Part shown: positions 43,234-53,025 of the stretch, piece after piece
Layout of the letters: each line of letters starts with the position of its first letter
How positions within the stretch are numbered: position 1 is the stretch's first letter
From: JAUVKT01 sp942491535
GTDB taxonomy: Bacteria > Bacteroidota > Bacteroidia > Bacteroidales > VadinHA17
Length of the DNA: 64,000 bases
Reading direction: 5' to 3'
Assembly (NCBI GenBank): GCA_942491535.1
Contig: CALOBV010000006.1
Coordinates: forward strand, 62,001 to 126,000
Position numbers and translations under genes: made by a program
Notes under the pieces: generated by a model
Database searches by the model: none
Told to the model about the DNA's origin: nothing
What the model saw: only the letters and a program-made list of their open reading frames with translations

Positions 43234-43749
43234 ATGGCGATTATAAAATCTTTACGGGGTTTTACCCCTGAATTTGGCAAAAATTGTTTCTTAACCGAGA
43301 CAAGTGTGATAGTCGGAGACGTAATTATGGGCGATGATTGTACAATATGGTTTAATGCAATTATCAGGGGTGATGTAAATTCAATCAGGATAGGTAACAG
43401 TGTCAATATTCAGGATGGAGCGGTAATACATTGCAACTATAAAGACTCTGTTTCGACTATCAGAGATAATGTATCGATTGGCCATAACGCAATAGTACAT
43501 GGTGCAACTATTGAAGAAGGGGTCTTAATAGGGATGGGAGCCATAGTAATGGATCATGCTATAGTAAAAAAGAATAGCATTATTGCCGCCGGTGCTCTTG
43601 TTACCAAACACCAGGTAATAGAATCGGGTACTGTATGGGCAGGTGTCCCTGCAAGGCAGATAAAAGGTTATGATCCGGAGCAACTTGGACGAATGACTCT
43701 GAGATCGGCCGAAAATTATAAGATGTACAGGGAATGGTATATGAAGTGA
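43234..43749 (+). CDS. Gamma-carbonic anhydrase family protein
   Basis: A 171-residue left-handed beta-helix protein with hexapeptide rungs (VGDVIMGDDCTIWFNAIIRGDVNSIRIG...). The three metal-binding histidines of the family are present (VIHCNY; SIGHNAIVHG). It ends with the usual C-terminal helix (ENYKMYREWY). Members hydrate CO2 or serve as maturation and trafficking factors such as PaaY/CaiE; activity cannot be read from sequence. Divergent from korAB. Confidence 0.9.
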   Translation: MAIIKSLRGFTPEFGKNCFLTETSVIVGDVIMGDDCTIWFNAIIRGDVNSIRIGNSVNIQDGAVIHCNYKDSVSTIRDNVSIGHNAIVHGATIEEGVLIGMGAIVMDHAIVKKNSIIAAGALVTKHQVIESGTVWAGVPARQIKGYDPEQLGRMTLRSAENYKMYREWYMK

Positions 43750-43770
43750 CTGGAGTTCGGAGTGAGCTAG

Positions 43771-43889
43771 AGTGCCTGGAGTTTCTTTAGAAAAGAACGT
43801 CCTGAAATAAACAACCAGAGTCACTCAAGTTCACTTTCACTTCAGGCACTTTAGGCACTTTAGGCACTTTAGGCACTTTTTAGGCACTT
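43771..43889. repeat. TTTAGGCAC nonamer repeat and inverted repeat between convergent genes
   Basis: AGTGCCTG at 43771-43778 is the exact inverse of CAGGCACT at 43843-43850, which begins a run of five or six TTTAGGCAC units to 43889. The block fills the space between the carbonic-anhydrase and murI stop codons and could fold at the 3' end of either message. Confidence 0.6.
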
Positions 43890-43891
43890 CC

Positions 43892-44701
43892 TTAATCCCA
43901 GATATTTAATTTCTGGAGATTAATATCAGATTCGAAGAACATCCTTGCAATCTTTTCAAAGTAGGGTGTGTAATCTGATACGTAGAATCTGTCGGCCGGT
44001 TTTTTTCCTTTACTGATCAGATCGTGCATCTCGAGGATGCGGTGAAGTTCCATTGCTACGACCCTGGCCGAATCAATAACTTCAACTTCAAAATTAAACT
44101 GTTTATTGATCTGGTTTCTAATAATCGGGTAATGTGTACATCCCAGGACAAGGGCATCGATACCCTTAAGTTTTTTATCCGACAGGTATGTACGAATTAT
44201 AGCGTTTGATATATCGTCAAAAATAAAACCCTCCTCTATCATAGGTACAAAAAGTGGTGTTGCAAGGGAAACTATTTCGACCTCCGGGTTAATTGCCCTT
44301 ATTTTCTTGTCGTATGATCCCGAATCTACAGTTCGCTTAGTACCTATTACACCAACTTTTTTAAAGTTTTTTGATGCGATATAGTTTACAACAGGTTCGA
44401 TTACATCGATCAGTATCACCCTTTCGCCAAATTCATCTTTCAGAACATTTATTGAAGATGCCGAGGCAGAGTTACAGGCTACCAGAACTACCTTTGCATC
44501 ATTATCAAGAAGAAACTCTGTTATTTTTTTACTATAGCCGATAATAGACTCAGCCGATTTGTCGCCATAGGGCAAATGTGCTGTATCGCCATAATAGATA
44601 AGACTTTCTCCCGGGAGTATCTGTTTTATGGCACTGGCTACTGTCAGTCCACCAACTCCCGAATCGAATAATCCGATAGGCTTATTTCTGAGTTCTGTCA
44701 T
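43892..44701 (-). CDS. murI: Glutamate racemase MurI
   Basis: A 269-residue enzyme that makes D-glutamate for peptidoglycan. The first active-site loop is IGLFDSGVGGLTVA, with YYGDTAHLPYG after it. The two catalytic cysteines lie in VACNSASASS and LGCTHYPII. An in-frame ATG at 44740 would add 13 residues, but that stretch lies inside the terminator hairpin of the gene upstream, so the ATG at 44701 is preferred. Confidence 0.94.
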   Translation of the reverse strand: MTELRNKPIGLFDSGVGGLTVASAIKQILPGESLIYYGDTAHLPYGDKSAESIIGYSKKITEFLLDNDAKVVLVACNSASASSINVLKDEFGERVILIDVIEPVVNYIASKNFKKVGVIGTKRTVDSGSYDKKIRAINPEVEIVSLATPLFVPMIEEGFIFDDISNAIIRTYLSDKKLKGIDALVLGCTHYPIIRNQINKQFNFEVEVIDSARVVAMELHRILEMHDLISKGKKPADRFYVSDYTPYFEKIARMFFESDINLQKLNIWD

Positions 44702-44704
44702 AAT

Positions 44705-44737
44705 GAAAAAATGACCACCCAGCAAAGGATGGTCATT
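44705..44737 (-). terminator. Intrinsic terminator behind the second ompH gene
   Basis: The minus strand reads AATGACCA, a 12-nt loop that itself pairs partly, TGGTCATT and then a T run. It separates the ompH/bamA run from murI. Confidence 0.85.
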
Positions 44738-44755
44738 CAATTATATATTATATTA

Positions 44756-45274
44756 TTACTCTATTCCAAGTTTTGCCTTAACCAGAGGAAGGATATCTAT
44801 ACTCACTGCCTCATCAAAATAGATAATTGGTCCGCGAGACAGATCAAATATGTAAGTATAGCCATTTTCTTTGGCTACATCCTTGATTGCTTTTTCTGCC
44901 TTCTGGAGTACTGGTTGAGTAAGTTCAGCCTGCTTCTGCTGCATGTCCTGCTGAGCTCTCTGGCGGAAATTAGTTATTTTCTCCTGGATAGACTGTAATT
45001 CTTCTTCCTTGGTTGTTCTAACCAGATTCGTAAAAGTATCGGCCTTATTTATATAATCGTTATACTTATTATTAAATTCAACCTGCATAATTTCCTCCAT
45101 ATTTGACAGCTCTGTCTGATATGCTTCAAGCTGAGCAATAAGAGTATCTCTTTCCGGCATTTGCATAAATAGTTCGTCGCTGTTAATATGGCCAAATTTA
45201 TAATTCTGAGCCATCACTCCCTGACCAAAGCTAATAACTACCGTAAACGCCAGTATACCAATTAGTTTTTTCAT
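44756..45274 (-). CDS. OmpH/Skp family periplasmic chaperone
   Basis: A 172-residue exported coiled-coil chaperone. The signal peptide ends near VMAQ (residue 23), then YKFGHINSDELFMQMPERD leads into a long helical arm. The conserved C-terminal strand pair has VAKENGYTYIFDLSRG. The frame is open to 45298; the ATG at 45274 gives the proper signal peptide. It follows another ompH and bamA, the standard outer-membrane assembly cluster. Confidence 0.9.
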   Translation of the reverse strand: MKKLIGILAFTVVISFGQGVMAQNYKFGHINSDELFMQMPERDTLIAQLEAYQTELSNMEEIMQVEFNNKYNDYINKADTFTNLVRTTKEEELQSIQEKITNFRQRAQQDMQQKQAELTQPVLQKAEKAIKDVAKENGYTYIFDLSRGPIIYFDEAVSIDILPLVKAKLGIE

Positions 45275-45318
45275 CGTATTTTGTTTTATATTATACAATT
45301 TCCTGCAAATGTAATTAA

Positions 45319-45834
45319 TTAATTTTTATAACCTAACTTTTCCAATACTTCGTCGCTAACATCATATTTGGGGTTTGTATAAAGCATACTCATTCCCGAT
45401 GATGTATCAAATATTACTGCATATCCCCCTTCTACGGCGATCTCTTTTACCGCATTATATATCTCATCCTGGATAGGCTGTATCAGTTCTTCTCTCTTCT
45501 TATACAATTCTCCCTCAACACCAAAGAAACTTTCCTGCAGTTCCCTGGCTTCTTTCTCCCTGCTTATTATTTGCTCTTCTCTCTGAGCTTTGGCTTCCCT
45601 TGAAAGAAGTACTTCATCATTTTGATATTCCTTATACATTTTTTCTACTGAGGCATAAGCTTCAGACACTTCTTTTTGCCACTCTTCAGAAAAAGAATCG
45701 AGTTTCTCCTGGGCAGCAGAATAAGAAGGAATGTTATTAAGAATATACTCTGTATCAACAAAGCCATACTTCTGAGCAAACGTAGCTGATGATGTGATCA
45801 GCAATGTTATAATTAGTAGATTTAACTTTTTCAT
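45319..45834 (-). CDS. OmpH/Skp family periplasmic chaperone
   Basis: A 171-residue protein with a cleaved signal (ending ATFAQ, residue 20), YGFVDTEYILNNIPSYSAAQEKLD, a coiled-coil arm rich in Glu and Lys, and a closing VAVEGGYAVIFDTSSG block. It lies 20 bp after bamA and 44 bp before the second ompH. The two copies differ in length and arm sequence and probably serve different clients or form a mixed trimer. Confidence 0.9.
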   Translation of the reverse strand: MKKLNLLIITLLITSSATFAQKYGFVDTEYILNNIPSYSAAQEKLDSFSEEWQKEVSEAYASVEKMYKEYQNDEVLLSREAKAQREEQIISREKEARELQESFFGVEGELYKKREELIQPIQDEIYNAVKEIAVEGGYAVIFDTSSGMSMLYTNPKYDVSDEVLEKLGYKN

Positions 45835-45854
45835 AATTTCATGTTTTTAGTTGT

Positions 45855-48352
45855 TTAAAATTGTTGTCCCATCACAAAATGAAACTGATGGCCATTAGCA
45901 TCAGGCTGACCTGGTACAGCATCGAAACCATATCCATAATCTATTCCAAGCAGACCGAACATAGGAAGATTGGCTCTAAGGCCCACTCCTGCAGAACGAT
46001 GCATCTTAAAGGGGTTATATTCCTTTAATTCGTACCAGGAATTACCAGCCTCGAGAAAGATCAGACCAAATATTGTGGCCTGGGGATTAAGTGTAAATGG
46101 ATATCTCAATTCTATTGTCAGTTTCGAGTAAACATTTCCGGAAGGTACCGACCTGTTATCTCTCAAAACACTTGGCGTAAGTGATCCATTCTCATAACCC
46201 CTCAGAGCAATTACATCCCGGCCATAAAAGCTGTATCCGGTCATGCCATCACCACCAAGGTAGAAGTTTTCAAATGGTGAAGGACCGATGGTATTATTAT
46301 AATGTCCGAGGTAACCAAAGGCAACTCGTGTATTAATTACAAGTTTATCATAAACCTCATAATAATAGTCTCCTTTGAAAACCCATTTATGGAATTCGAT
46401 CCATTTATATTTTTCTTCTTCAGATTCGTTGGTAAAATCTCTCTTCCCACCTATTACTGAATAAGGGGGTGTTGCCTGAACAGAGAAGCTGAATGTAGAA
46501 CCTCCTCTTGGATAAATCTGGTTAGGACCAGCCGAGAACCTTGTTATTCTACCTGTTAGTGAGAGGAGGTTTGAAACACCATTTTCGAACAGGAATGAAT
46601 ATACCGAATAATTATTAAGGTTATATCTCTGGTAACTGGCTTCAGCATAAATTGAGAAATAATCATCAGGCCACTTTAATCTCTTACCAAAACCAATTGT
46701 AGCTCCATCAATAATCATTGCCTGCCTGCCATCTTCACCCTTTTTCGTTCCGTTTGTCATCAACGACCTGTATACGGAGGTAGTAAAAGTATTTGCCTTT
46801 TTACCACCAAGCCATGGTTCAGAGAAAGACAGGTTATACGACTGATATACCCGGCCATTAGACTGTGCCCTGATACTTAACGACTGCCCATCGCCCGAAG
46901 GATAGGGTCTCCATTCCGATGCTTTGAAAAAGTTACGCATCGCGAAATTATTAAATCTCACCCCTACTGTTCCAACAAGCATTCCGGCTCCCCACCCACC
47001 TGATATCTCGAACTGATCGTTGGCCTTCTCAACCAGGTTGTATTCCAGGTCGACAGTTCCATCGGCAGGATTTTGAATCGGCAGAGGAGCTATTTGCTCC
47101 GGGTCGAAATGACCAAGAACGGCAACCTGGCGTGCTGACCTCATGATATCCGACTTACTAAAAAGATCTCCCGGCCTTGTATAAAGTTCTCTTCGTACAA
47201 CATGCTCATTGGTACGATCATTTCCCTTAATAATAACATTGTTCAGGTTAGCCTGATCGCCTTCGAAAATTCTTACTTCAAGGTCGACAGAATCTCCTAT
47301 AACATTTTTTTCAATAGGAGAGATCTGTGAGAAGAGGTAACCATTATCAAGGTAAAGAGAGTTTACAGCATCCTCATCATAAGATAGCCTCTCATTCAGA
47401 AGTGTTGTATTATAGATATCTCCGGGGGCAATATTCAATACTGTCTGCAGGTATTCCTTAGGATAGATACTGTTACCTACCCAGTCTATGTTACGGAAGT
47501 AATATTGACTTCCTTCATCCACAGATATCACCATTGCAATACGATCGTTGGCTGTTACATAAGTTGAATCTAATACTATCTCGAAATCCCTGAATCCGTT
47601 ATCGTTATAGAAGGTTTTGAGACTCTCCTTGTCTTCGGCAAATTTATCGTCGATAAACTTGGATGACTTGAAGAAGTTAATATTCTTTTTCTTGGTATTC
47701 TTCATAGTCCTTCTCAACCTCTTATCATTGAAAGTCTCATTACCAACAAACACTATATCGCTTATCTTGATTCTGTCGTTCTTATCGACATGAATATTCA
47801 ACAATACATTATTTGGCTGATCAGGATCGGCTTTTTGGACTATTCTTACATCGGTATCAAGAAATCCTTTCTCAATAAAATGATCCTTAATAATTTTTTT
47901 GTAGTACTTAGTATATGTTCTGTTACCTGGGACCCATTCAGCAGGTTAACCTTATCTTTAATATCATCTGTCTCTGCTTTCTTGATGCCAAAATAGTTTA
48001 CACCCGATATCCGGGGTCTCTCGCTCAGAAATATATTAAAGGCTATGGTATCGCTTTTGATATTGGTAATTGTAATTTTAACATCAGAAAACAGCCCCTG
48101 ATCCCAGAGTTTTTGAACGGCAGTAGTTAATTTATCACCCGGCACCAATATCATCATATGCTTACGCAATCCCGAAAGGCCAATAATTGCGTTTGGATCC
48201 AGGTATTTCACCCCGGAAACGGTAATATCTCCTATAATATACTCTTCAGGATACATGTAGTCTACAATATCTACTCTTTCCTGGGCTTTAACATTAATAA
48301 CAAATAAAGCCAGTAATGTAAACAACACTATTTTAATTCCTCTACGGCTCAT
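45855..48352 (-). pseudogene. bamA: Outer-membrane assembly factor BamA, one frameshift
   Basis: Adding one A to the seven-A run at 47894-47900 (minus-strand view) joins two frames into an 832-residue BamA. The ATG at 48352 gives a signal peptide (ending NVKAQ). POTRA repeats follow (IIGDITVSGVKYLD; ISGVNYFGIKKAETDDIK; ISDIVFVGNETFNDKRLRRT; others). The 16-strand barrel shows the surface-exposed GYSFYGRDVIALRGYEN motif and ends with a terminal aromatic residue (HFHFVMGQQF-type). BamA is essential in studied species, so the break is most likely a homopolymer error. As written, translation would stop at 47846 after about 168 residues. Confidence 0.88.
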
Positions 48353-48356
48353 ATAA

Positions 48357-49106
48357 TCACTCTTTTTCATGTACCTGTTGACTTGTTTTTCCAAATCTTC
48401 GTTCTCTCTTCTGATAATCAATAATAGCCTTATATAATTCATCCTTACCAAAATCAGGCCAAAGTGTTTCGGTAAAGTAAAGTTCAGAATATGCTATCTG
48501 CCATAGCAGAAAGTTACTAATCCTGAGTTCTCCGCTTGTACGCACCAGTATTTCAGGATCAGGGATGCCACTGGTCGTAAGATTATTCTCAAAAACTTTA
48601 TCATCTATTTCCTCAGGATTTAATTTTCCTTCAGCAACTCTTTCGGCAATTAATCTACTCGCCCGGATTATTTCCCACCTGGAACTATAGCTAAGGGCCA
48701 CAATTAGAGTCATCCCTTTACATGAGGCAGTCCGTGTTAATGTTTCATCGAGGCTCTTCCTTACCACATCCGACAAACGATTAATATCACCCATCACTTT
48801 GAGGCGGATATTATTTTTAATAAGTTTTTCTGTTTCGGTTGATAGAGAGTGAACCATCAATTCCATTAAAGCTTCAACTTCTTTCCATGGCCGGTTCCAG
48901 TTTTCGGTTGAAAAGGCATATAGAGTAATATACTTAATCCCCAGCTCTGTAGCTGTCTCAATAATTTCCCTTACAGCATCGACGCCTTTCTTATGGCCAT
49001 ATATTCTGTCTTTACCCTTCTGTACAGCCCAGCGGCCGTTACCATCCATGATTATGGCTATATGTACCGGCAAACGGTCGAAATCGATCTTATCCCTGAG
49101 CGACAT
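48357..49106 (-). CDS. uppS: Undecaprenyl diphosphate synthase (isoprenyl transferase)
   Basis: A 249-residue cis-prenyltransferase for the lipid carrier of cell-wall synthesis. The diphosphate-binding motif is IAIIMDGNGRWA with the catalytic Asp at about 21. YGHKKGVDAV, LYAFSTENWNRP, VALSYSSRWEI and the closing PDPEILVRTSGELRISNFLLWQIAYSELYF (in two adjacent blocks) are canonical. Four bases separate it from bamA. Confidence 0.95.
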   Translation of the reverse strand: MSLRDKIDFDRLPVHIAIIMDGNGRWAVQKGKDRIYGHKKGVDAVREIIETATELGIKYITLYAFSTENWNRPWKEVEALMELMVHSLSTETEKLIKNNIRLKVMGDINRLSDVVRKSLDETLTRTASCKGMTLIVALSYSSRWEIIRASRLIAERVAEGKLNPEEIDDKVFENNLTTSGIPDPEILVRTSGELRISNFLLWQIAYSELYFTETLWPDFGKDELYKAIIDYQKRERRFGKTSQQVHEKE

Positions 49107-49108
49107 TG

Positions 49109-49795
49109 TTATCGTAGTCTCCTTTTTGGTTTTACCACATCATAATATGTTGGACAAGTACCCAGGTTATGAAACATCTTCCATGTAAGTGTCACGCCTG
49201 TAAACATATACCAATCATTGTTATGAGCCCAACTCCGGTCATCCGGATTAATATTATCATTTAGGCCGTCAAAGTTATCATAAAAAGTTTTACGAAAGCC
49301 ATATTCGGCCTCTAAACCCATGTTTTTATAGATATTAACCTTGAATCCTATAGAAATTGGTATTACCGGGATATATGTAAAACCAGGAGACGACAGGAAT
49401 GCAAGGCCAACTCCACCTGCGATATAGGGGGTATAGTCCCACCACCTGCCGGCAGTTGAATAGGCAAAAAAATTAAATTCAAACTGGGCACTCCATTCAA
49501 ATACTGAATTGGTAAAAGATGCCGCTCTGGCCTGCTGGTACTGATTCTCAAAGTCGAGGTCATCTCCTTTGAGCCCCCCGTAAATAAAACTGGTTTTTAT
49601 TGATTGTCTTGGATGAAAATTGTAACGATAAACAAAACCAAAAGAAGGAGAAGGAGAATAGATAAGATTACTTGAATTTATATCGCCAAAATAGCCCGAC
49701 ACACCTCCAAAAAAGCCATAGTCAGAATTTCTCTGAGCAGACAGAGGTAATAGAAATAACGTAAAAAAAAGAATAAACCAACAAAACCTTTTCAT
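49109..49795 (-). CDS. DUF6089-type outer-membrane beta-barrel protein
   Basis: A 228-residue exported protein (signal to about residue 20, PLSAQ) with alternating beta-strand pattern and Gly/aromatic content typical of eight-stranded barrels. The start (YGFFGGVSGYFGDIN) and middle (WDYTPYIAGGVGLAFLS) match the family that sits beside uppS and bamA in many Bacteroidota. It is 2 bp from uppS, so one transcript. Role in the envelope unknown. Confidence 0.8.
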   Translation of the reverse strand: MKRFCWFILFFTLFLLPLSAQRNSDYGFFGGVSGYFGDINSSNLIYSPSPSFGFVYRYNFHPRQSIKTSFIYGGLKGDDLDFENQYQQARAASFTNSVFEWSAQFEFNFFAYSTAGRWWDYTPYIAGGVGLAFLSSPGFTYIPVIPISIGFKVNIYKNMGLEAEYGFRKTFYDNFDGLNDNINPDDRSWAHNNDWYMFTGVTLTWKMFHNLGTCPTYYDVVKPKRRLR

Positions 49796-49817
49796 TTAAC
49801 TCCTGATTCCTGTACTA

Positions 49818-50564
49818 TTATTTCCTAAATGATGGTAATCCTTTTTCTGATGTTTTCAGTTTGTGGGTAAAAACAAATGTCATGAAATAATAAACGTCGT
49901 TGTGCTCTGAATATTGTGAGGTATATCCATCGAGATAATCTGTTGTGGTGAGTCTGTAACCCAGATCAACTCCTATAAGAACATTTGGGTTAATAAGATA
50001 ATTGATTCCTACTCCCAAAGGAATTGCAAGAGCTGTTCCGCCATCCTTTTCTATAACAGCAAGAAGGTTCTCGTTAGGGCTTACACTATATATTATCGGA
50101 GCTACTCCAGCATAGGCATAAAGGTCCATCTTTGCAATAATTGATGAAAATATTTCCTGACCTTTTGAGAACCTGTAGCTACTTTCTGCAGTGTTTTTCA
50201 GAATATAATACTCTGCTCTTAATCCCGGTTCAAATATGGATGTTGTGGCTTCCATATCCCTGCCTTCATTGGATCCCTTAACATCTGAAGCATGGATCAA
50301 TCCATAATTAAGGTCGAGTTTAACAGAAAACCTTTCGTAAATCCTGTACCTCATTCCAAGACCAACAGCAAATCTGGTATTGTTAATTGTGAGATCTTTA
50401 AACCCCAGGGCATTCTCACCAGGTGTGAATCCACCTATATCTCCCATAAACTGGCTTGTTCCAAAACTTCCAGACAATTCGTAACGCCTGAGCTTCCAGA
50501 GCTGACCATTAGCAGCTGGGTATATCAATATTAACAGGAAGAGTACTAAAAAAACCCGTTTCAT
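49818..50564 (-). CDS. Outer-membrane beta-barrel protein
   Basis: A 248-residue exported protein with signal peptide (ending NGQ, about residue 21). The mature part begins WKLRRYELSGSFGTSQFMGDIGG and continues with regular amphipathic strands (FAVGLGMRYRIYERFSVKLDLNYGLI; IPLGVGINYLINPNVLIGVDLGYRL). It is 23 bp ahead of the DUF6089-type gene and related in design, perhaps an old duplicate. First gene of the run leading to bamA. Confidence 0.78.
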   Translation of the reverse strand: MKRVFLVLFLLILIYPAANGQLWKLRRYELSGSFGTSQFMGDIGGFTPGENALGFKDLTINNTRFAVGLGMRYRIYERFSVKLDLNYGLIHASDVKGSNEGRDMEATTSIFEPGLRAEYYILKNTAESSYRFSKGQEIFSSIIAKMDLYAYAGVAPIIYSVSPNENLLAVIEKDGGTALAIPLGVGINYLINPNVLIGVDLGYRLTTTDYLDGYTSQYSEHNDVYYFMTFVFTHKLKTSEKGLPSFRK

Positions 50565-50643
50565 GGTTTACAAATTTATTTGTTACCTAGACAAATATAA
50601 TAATAGAGTAATTAAGAACCTAAATATTAATATTAAAAATATA

Positions 50644-51513
50644 TCAATTTCGCGGGTCGGCACCCCACATAAGTTTATTACGCAAAGTGCTGAAAAAATC
50701 ACTTCCGGCAAGATTTATTGTTCTGATCTTATAATCTGCCTGGCCGATTATTAATTCCTTAAAAAACGGAACCCTCACCGAGCGGAAATCACAGGTAACA
50801 AGAAATTCTGGACTTCTTCCTGTTACTCCAAGCCGGAGTTTACTTGATCCCGGCAGGATAATTGGTCTTACAGCCAGATTATGAGGCGAAAGGGGTGATA
50901 TTATTATATTATCGGCTTCAGGAGTCAGGATAGGCCCCCCGGTACTAAGATTGTATGCCGTTGACCCGGTAGCGGTAGATACAATCAGACCATCTGCCCA
51001 GTAAGTATTTAAGTAAATATCATCAACGTAGACCTTAATGGAAATCATATTTAGATCGGCCTTCTGAATTGTAATATCGTTGAGGGCAACATTTGATCTT
51101 CCCATAACCTTATATGGCTCTATCAATTCAATCAGGTTTCTCTCAACCACATTGTATTCGCCTTTAACTAGTGAATCGATAGAAGAAGAAAACTCATCAA
51201 TATTTGCCAGAAAGCCAAGTCGACCTGCATTAATACCTGCAATTGGGATCATTGTATCCCTTACCTGCAGTATAGTTTCAAGAAATGTTCCATCGCCACC
51301 AATGCTAAGTACAAGATCGGGCTTGATCTTACCCTGAAAAATATTACAGTAAATTTTGACCCGGCTTTTATATTGGTCGTCTATTTTATCTGCAAGTTTC
51401 TCATGAAGATAGACCGCCACCCTTTTATCAAGCAGCTCCTTTACAATCTTTGTGCAATAGACCTTAGTAACACGGCCGTTATCAGAGCCAAAAAGGGCAA
51501 CACTTTTAATCAT
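50644..51513 (-). CDS. nadK: NAD kinase
   Basis: A 289-residue enzyme that makes NADP. The catalytic GGDGT is at residues 72-76 with the catalytic Asp in it. Further marks are GINAGRLGFLA, the ALNDITI block, YWADGLIVSTATGSTAYNLSTGG (two adjacent motifs) and the PHNLAVRPIILP end. It follows the CBS gene by 13 bp and is followed by an AT-rich gap of about 80 bp. Confidence 0.94.
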   Translation of the reverse strand: MIKSVALFGSDNGRVTKVYCTKIVKELLDKRVAVYLHEKLADKIDDQYKSRVKIYCNIFQGKIKPDLVLSIGGDGTFLETILQVRDTMIPIAGINAGRLGFLANIDEFSSSIDSLVKGEYNVVERNLIELIEPYKVMGRSNVALNDITIQKADLNMISIKVYVDDIYLNTYWADGLIVSTATGSTAYNLSTGGPILTPEADNIIISPLSPHNLAVRPIILPGSSKLRLGVTGRSPEFLVTCDFRSVRVPFFKELIIGQADYKIRTINLAGSDFFSTLRNKLMWGADPRN

Positions 51514-51526
51514 TTACTATCCTTTA

Positions 51527-52192
51527 TTAAATATCGAGATACTTCATCAGGGAATCAAACCTGTCTGAATAAAAACGATCCATTCCATCATCGGTACCAT
51601 GCCAGTTGCTTATTTCATAATCGTACCTTTCAAATGTTCGGATTATCGGAACAAGGTTATTTGTATTAAGTTTAATAGTCACTTCCATCTTTGTAGATTC
51701 TGATGGAGACGAAATGTATAAATTAAGAACCTTTGCTCCGTTGCTTTCGATTATCTGAGATATCTGAGAAAGTGAATAATCATTCTGCAGAAGGTTAATA
51801 ACTATTATCCCACCTGGTTCGCGTAATGAAGACATTTCGGCTATCTTCCACAGTAGATCAAATGCCAGCACTACACCTTTGTAAATATTCTTGTCATCCA
51901 AAACCGGAACAACAGTTAGCTTTAACTTACTTGCCAGGTCTATAATTTCAAAGATGTGCTGATCGAGCCTGACAAAGGGCTTTATCAACGATAACTTATG
52001 ATTTCCTATAGCTTCCTCAGGATCGTTAATATCATAGATATCAATGTCTGAAATTAATCCGAGAAATTCTTCATTATTAACAATAGGAAGATGTGATATC
52101 CTGAATACCTCCATCCAGTTCAATGCTTTCTGACCAGTATCTGAGGTACTTAAGACGGGAACAACTTCTGAAATCAGCTCTTTAGCTACCAT
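51527..52192 (-). CDS. CBS-domain protein
   Basis: A 221-residue protein with two tandem CBS repeats (about 1-60 and 68-125), small-molecule sensing modules that often bind adenosyl ligands. The C-terminal part is an ACT-like segment (GIIVINLLQNDYSLSQISQIIESNGAKVLNLYIS, seen as two blocks). No enzymatic domain is attached. It precedes nadK and is divergent from pdxJ, an arrangement repeated in other Bacteroidota. A role in sensing nucleotide state for nadK would be inference. Confidence 0.82.
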   Translation of the reverse strand: MVAKELISEVVPVLSTSDTGQKALNWMEVFRISHLPIVNNEEFLGLISDIDIYDINDPEEAIGNHKLSLIKPFVRLDQHIFEIIDLASKLKLTVVPVLDDKNIYKGVVLAFDLLWKIAEMSSLREPGGIIVINLLQNDYSLSQISQIIESNGAKVLNLYISSPSESTKMEVTIKLNTNNLVPIIRTFERYDYEISNWHGTDDGMDRFYSDRFDSLMKYLDI

Positions 52193-52292
52193 TTGACAAT
52201 TGAAATTATATACAACAAAACTAATAAAAAAATACCTTTAGTTGTTTTATTCATTTACAATATGAAAATTTGCATCGTAAACCAATACGGCA

Positions 52293-53017
52293 ATGACGAG
52301 ACTGAGTGTTAATATTAATAAGATCGCAACAATTAGAAACGCCCGAGGAGGATCTATACCAAATGTCCTTGAGGCAGCTATTAATTGCGAAAAATTTGGG
52401 GCTGAAGGCGTTACTGTTCATCCCAGACCGGATGAAAGACATATTACCTACAAGGATGTAAGAGATATCAGACCGGTAATTAAGACAGAATTCAATATTG
52501 AGGGATATCCATCTGATAGTTTTATTGAACTTGTTACAGAAGTGGTGCCTAACCAGGTAACCCTGGTTCCGGATCCTCCTGATGCTACTTACCTCAAATG
52601 CAGGATGGGATACGATAAAAAACAAGCAGTTTCTAGGTGAGATTATTAAAAGGTTCCACGATAAGGGTATCAGAACATCAATATTTATTGATACCAACCT
52701 TAATAATATTGAATCTGCTGTAAAAACAGGTACTGATAGATTAGAGCTATATACTGAGCCCTATGCAAGGGAGTATAAACAGAATCCGGAGAAAGCGATT
52801 AAACCTTTTATTGCTTGCCGCCATTAAAGCCAGAGAGGTAGGGCTTGACCTGAACGCCGGACATGATCTCGATCTGGATAACCTGGAGTTTTTCAATCGA
52901 AATATCCCTTGGCTTAAGGAAGTTTCAATAGGCCACGCACTTATATCAGATGCCCTATATTTTGGTCTTCACAATACCATACAAATGTATAAGCGCTGTC
53001 TTCTTGGTGAAAAGTAG
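52293..53017 (+). pseudogene. pdxJ: Pyridoxine 5'-phosphate synthase PdxJ, two frameshifts
   Basis: Three overlapping frames make one PdxJ when single extra bases are removed at about 52583-52587 and 52806-52813, giving 240 residues, the normal length. The first part has SVNINKIATIRNARGG, GVTVHPRPDERHI and VTLVPDPPDA. The second has TSNAGWDTIKNKQFL and SIFID. The third has GLDLNAGHDLDLDNL and VSIGHALISDAL. PdxJ closes the pyridoxal ring in vitamin B6 synthesis. All catalytic regions are intact between the breaks, so both are probably consensus errors. Confidence 0.88.
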
Positions 53018-53025
53018 TAGCTAGC

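Noticed and set aside
47846..48451. Two separate genes in place of bamA
   Set aside because: The N-terminal piece has POTRA repeats and the second begins in mid-POTRA; one added base joins them to a normal BamA.
52293..53017. Three small genes in place of pdxJ
   Set aside because: All three carry consecutive PdxJ blocks in order, and removing two bases gives the standard 240 residues.
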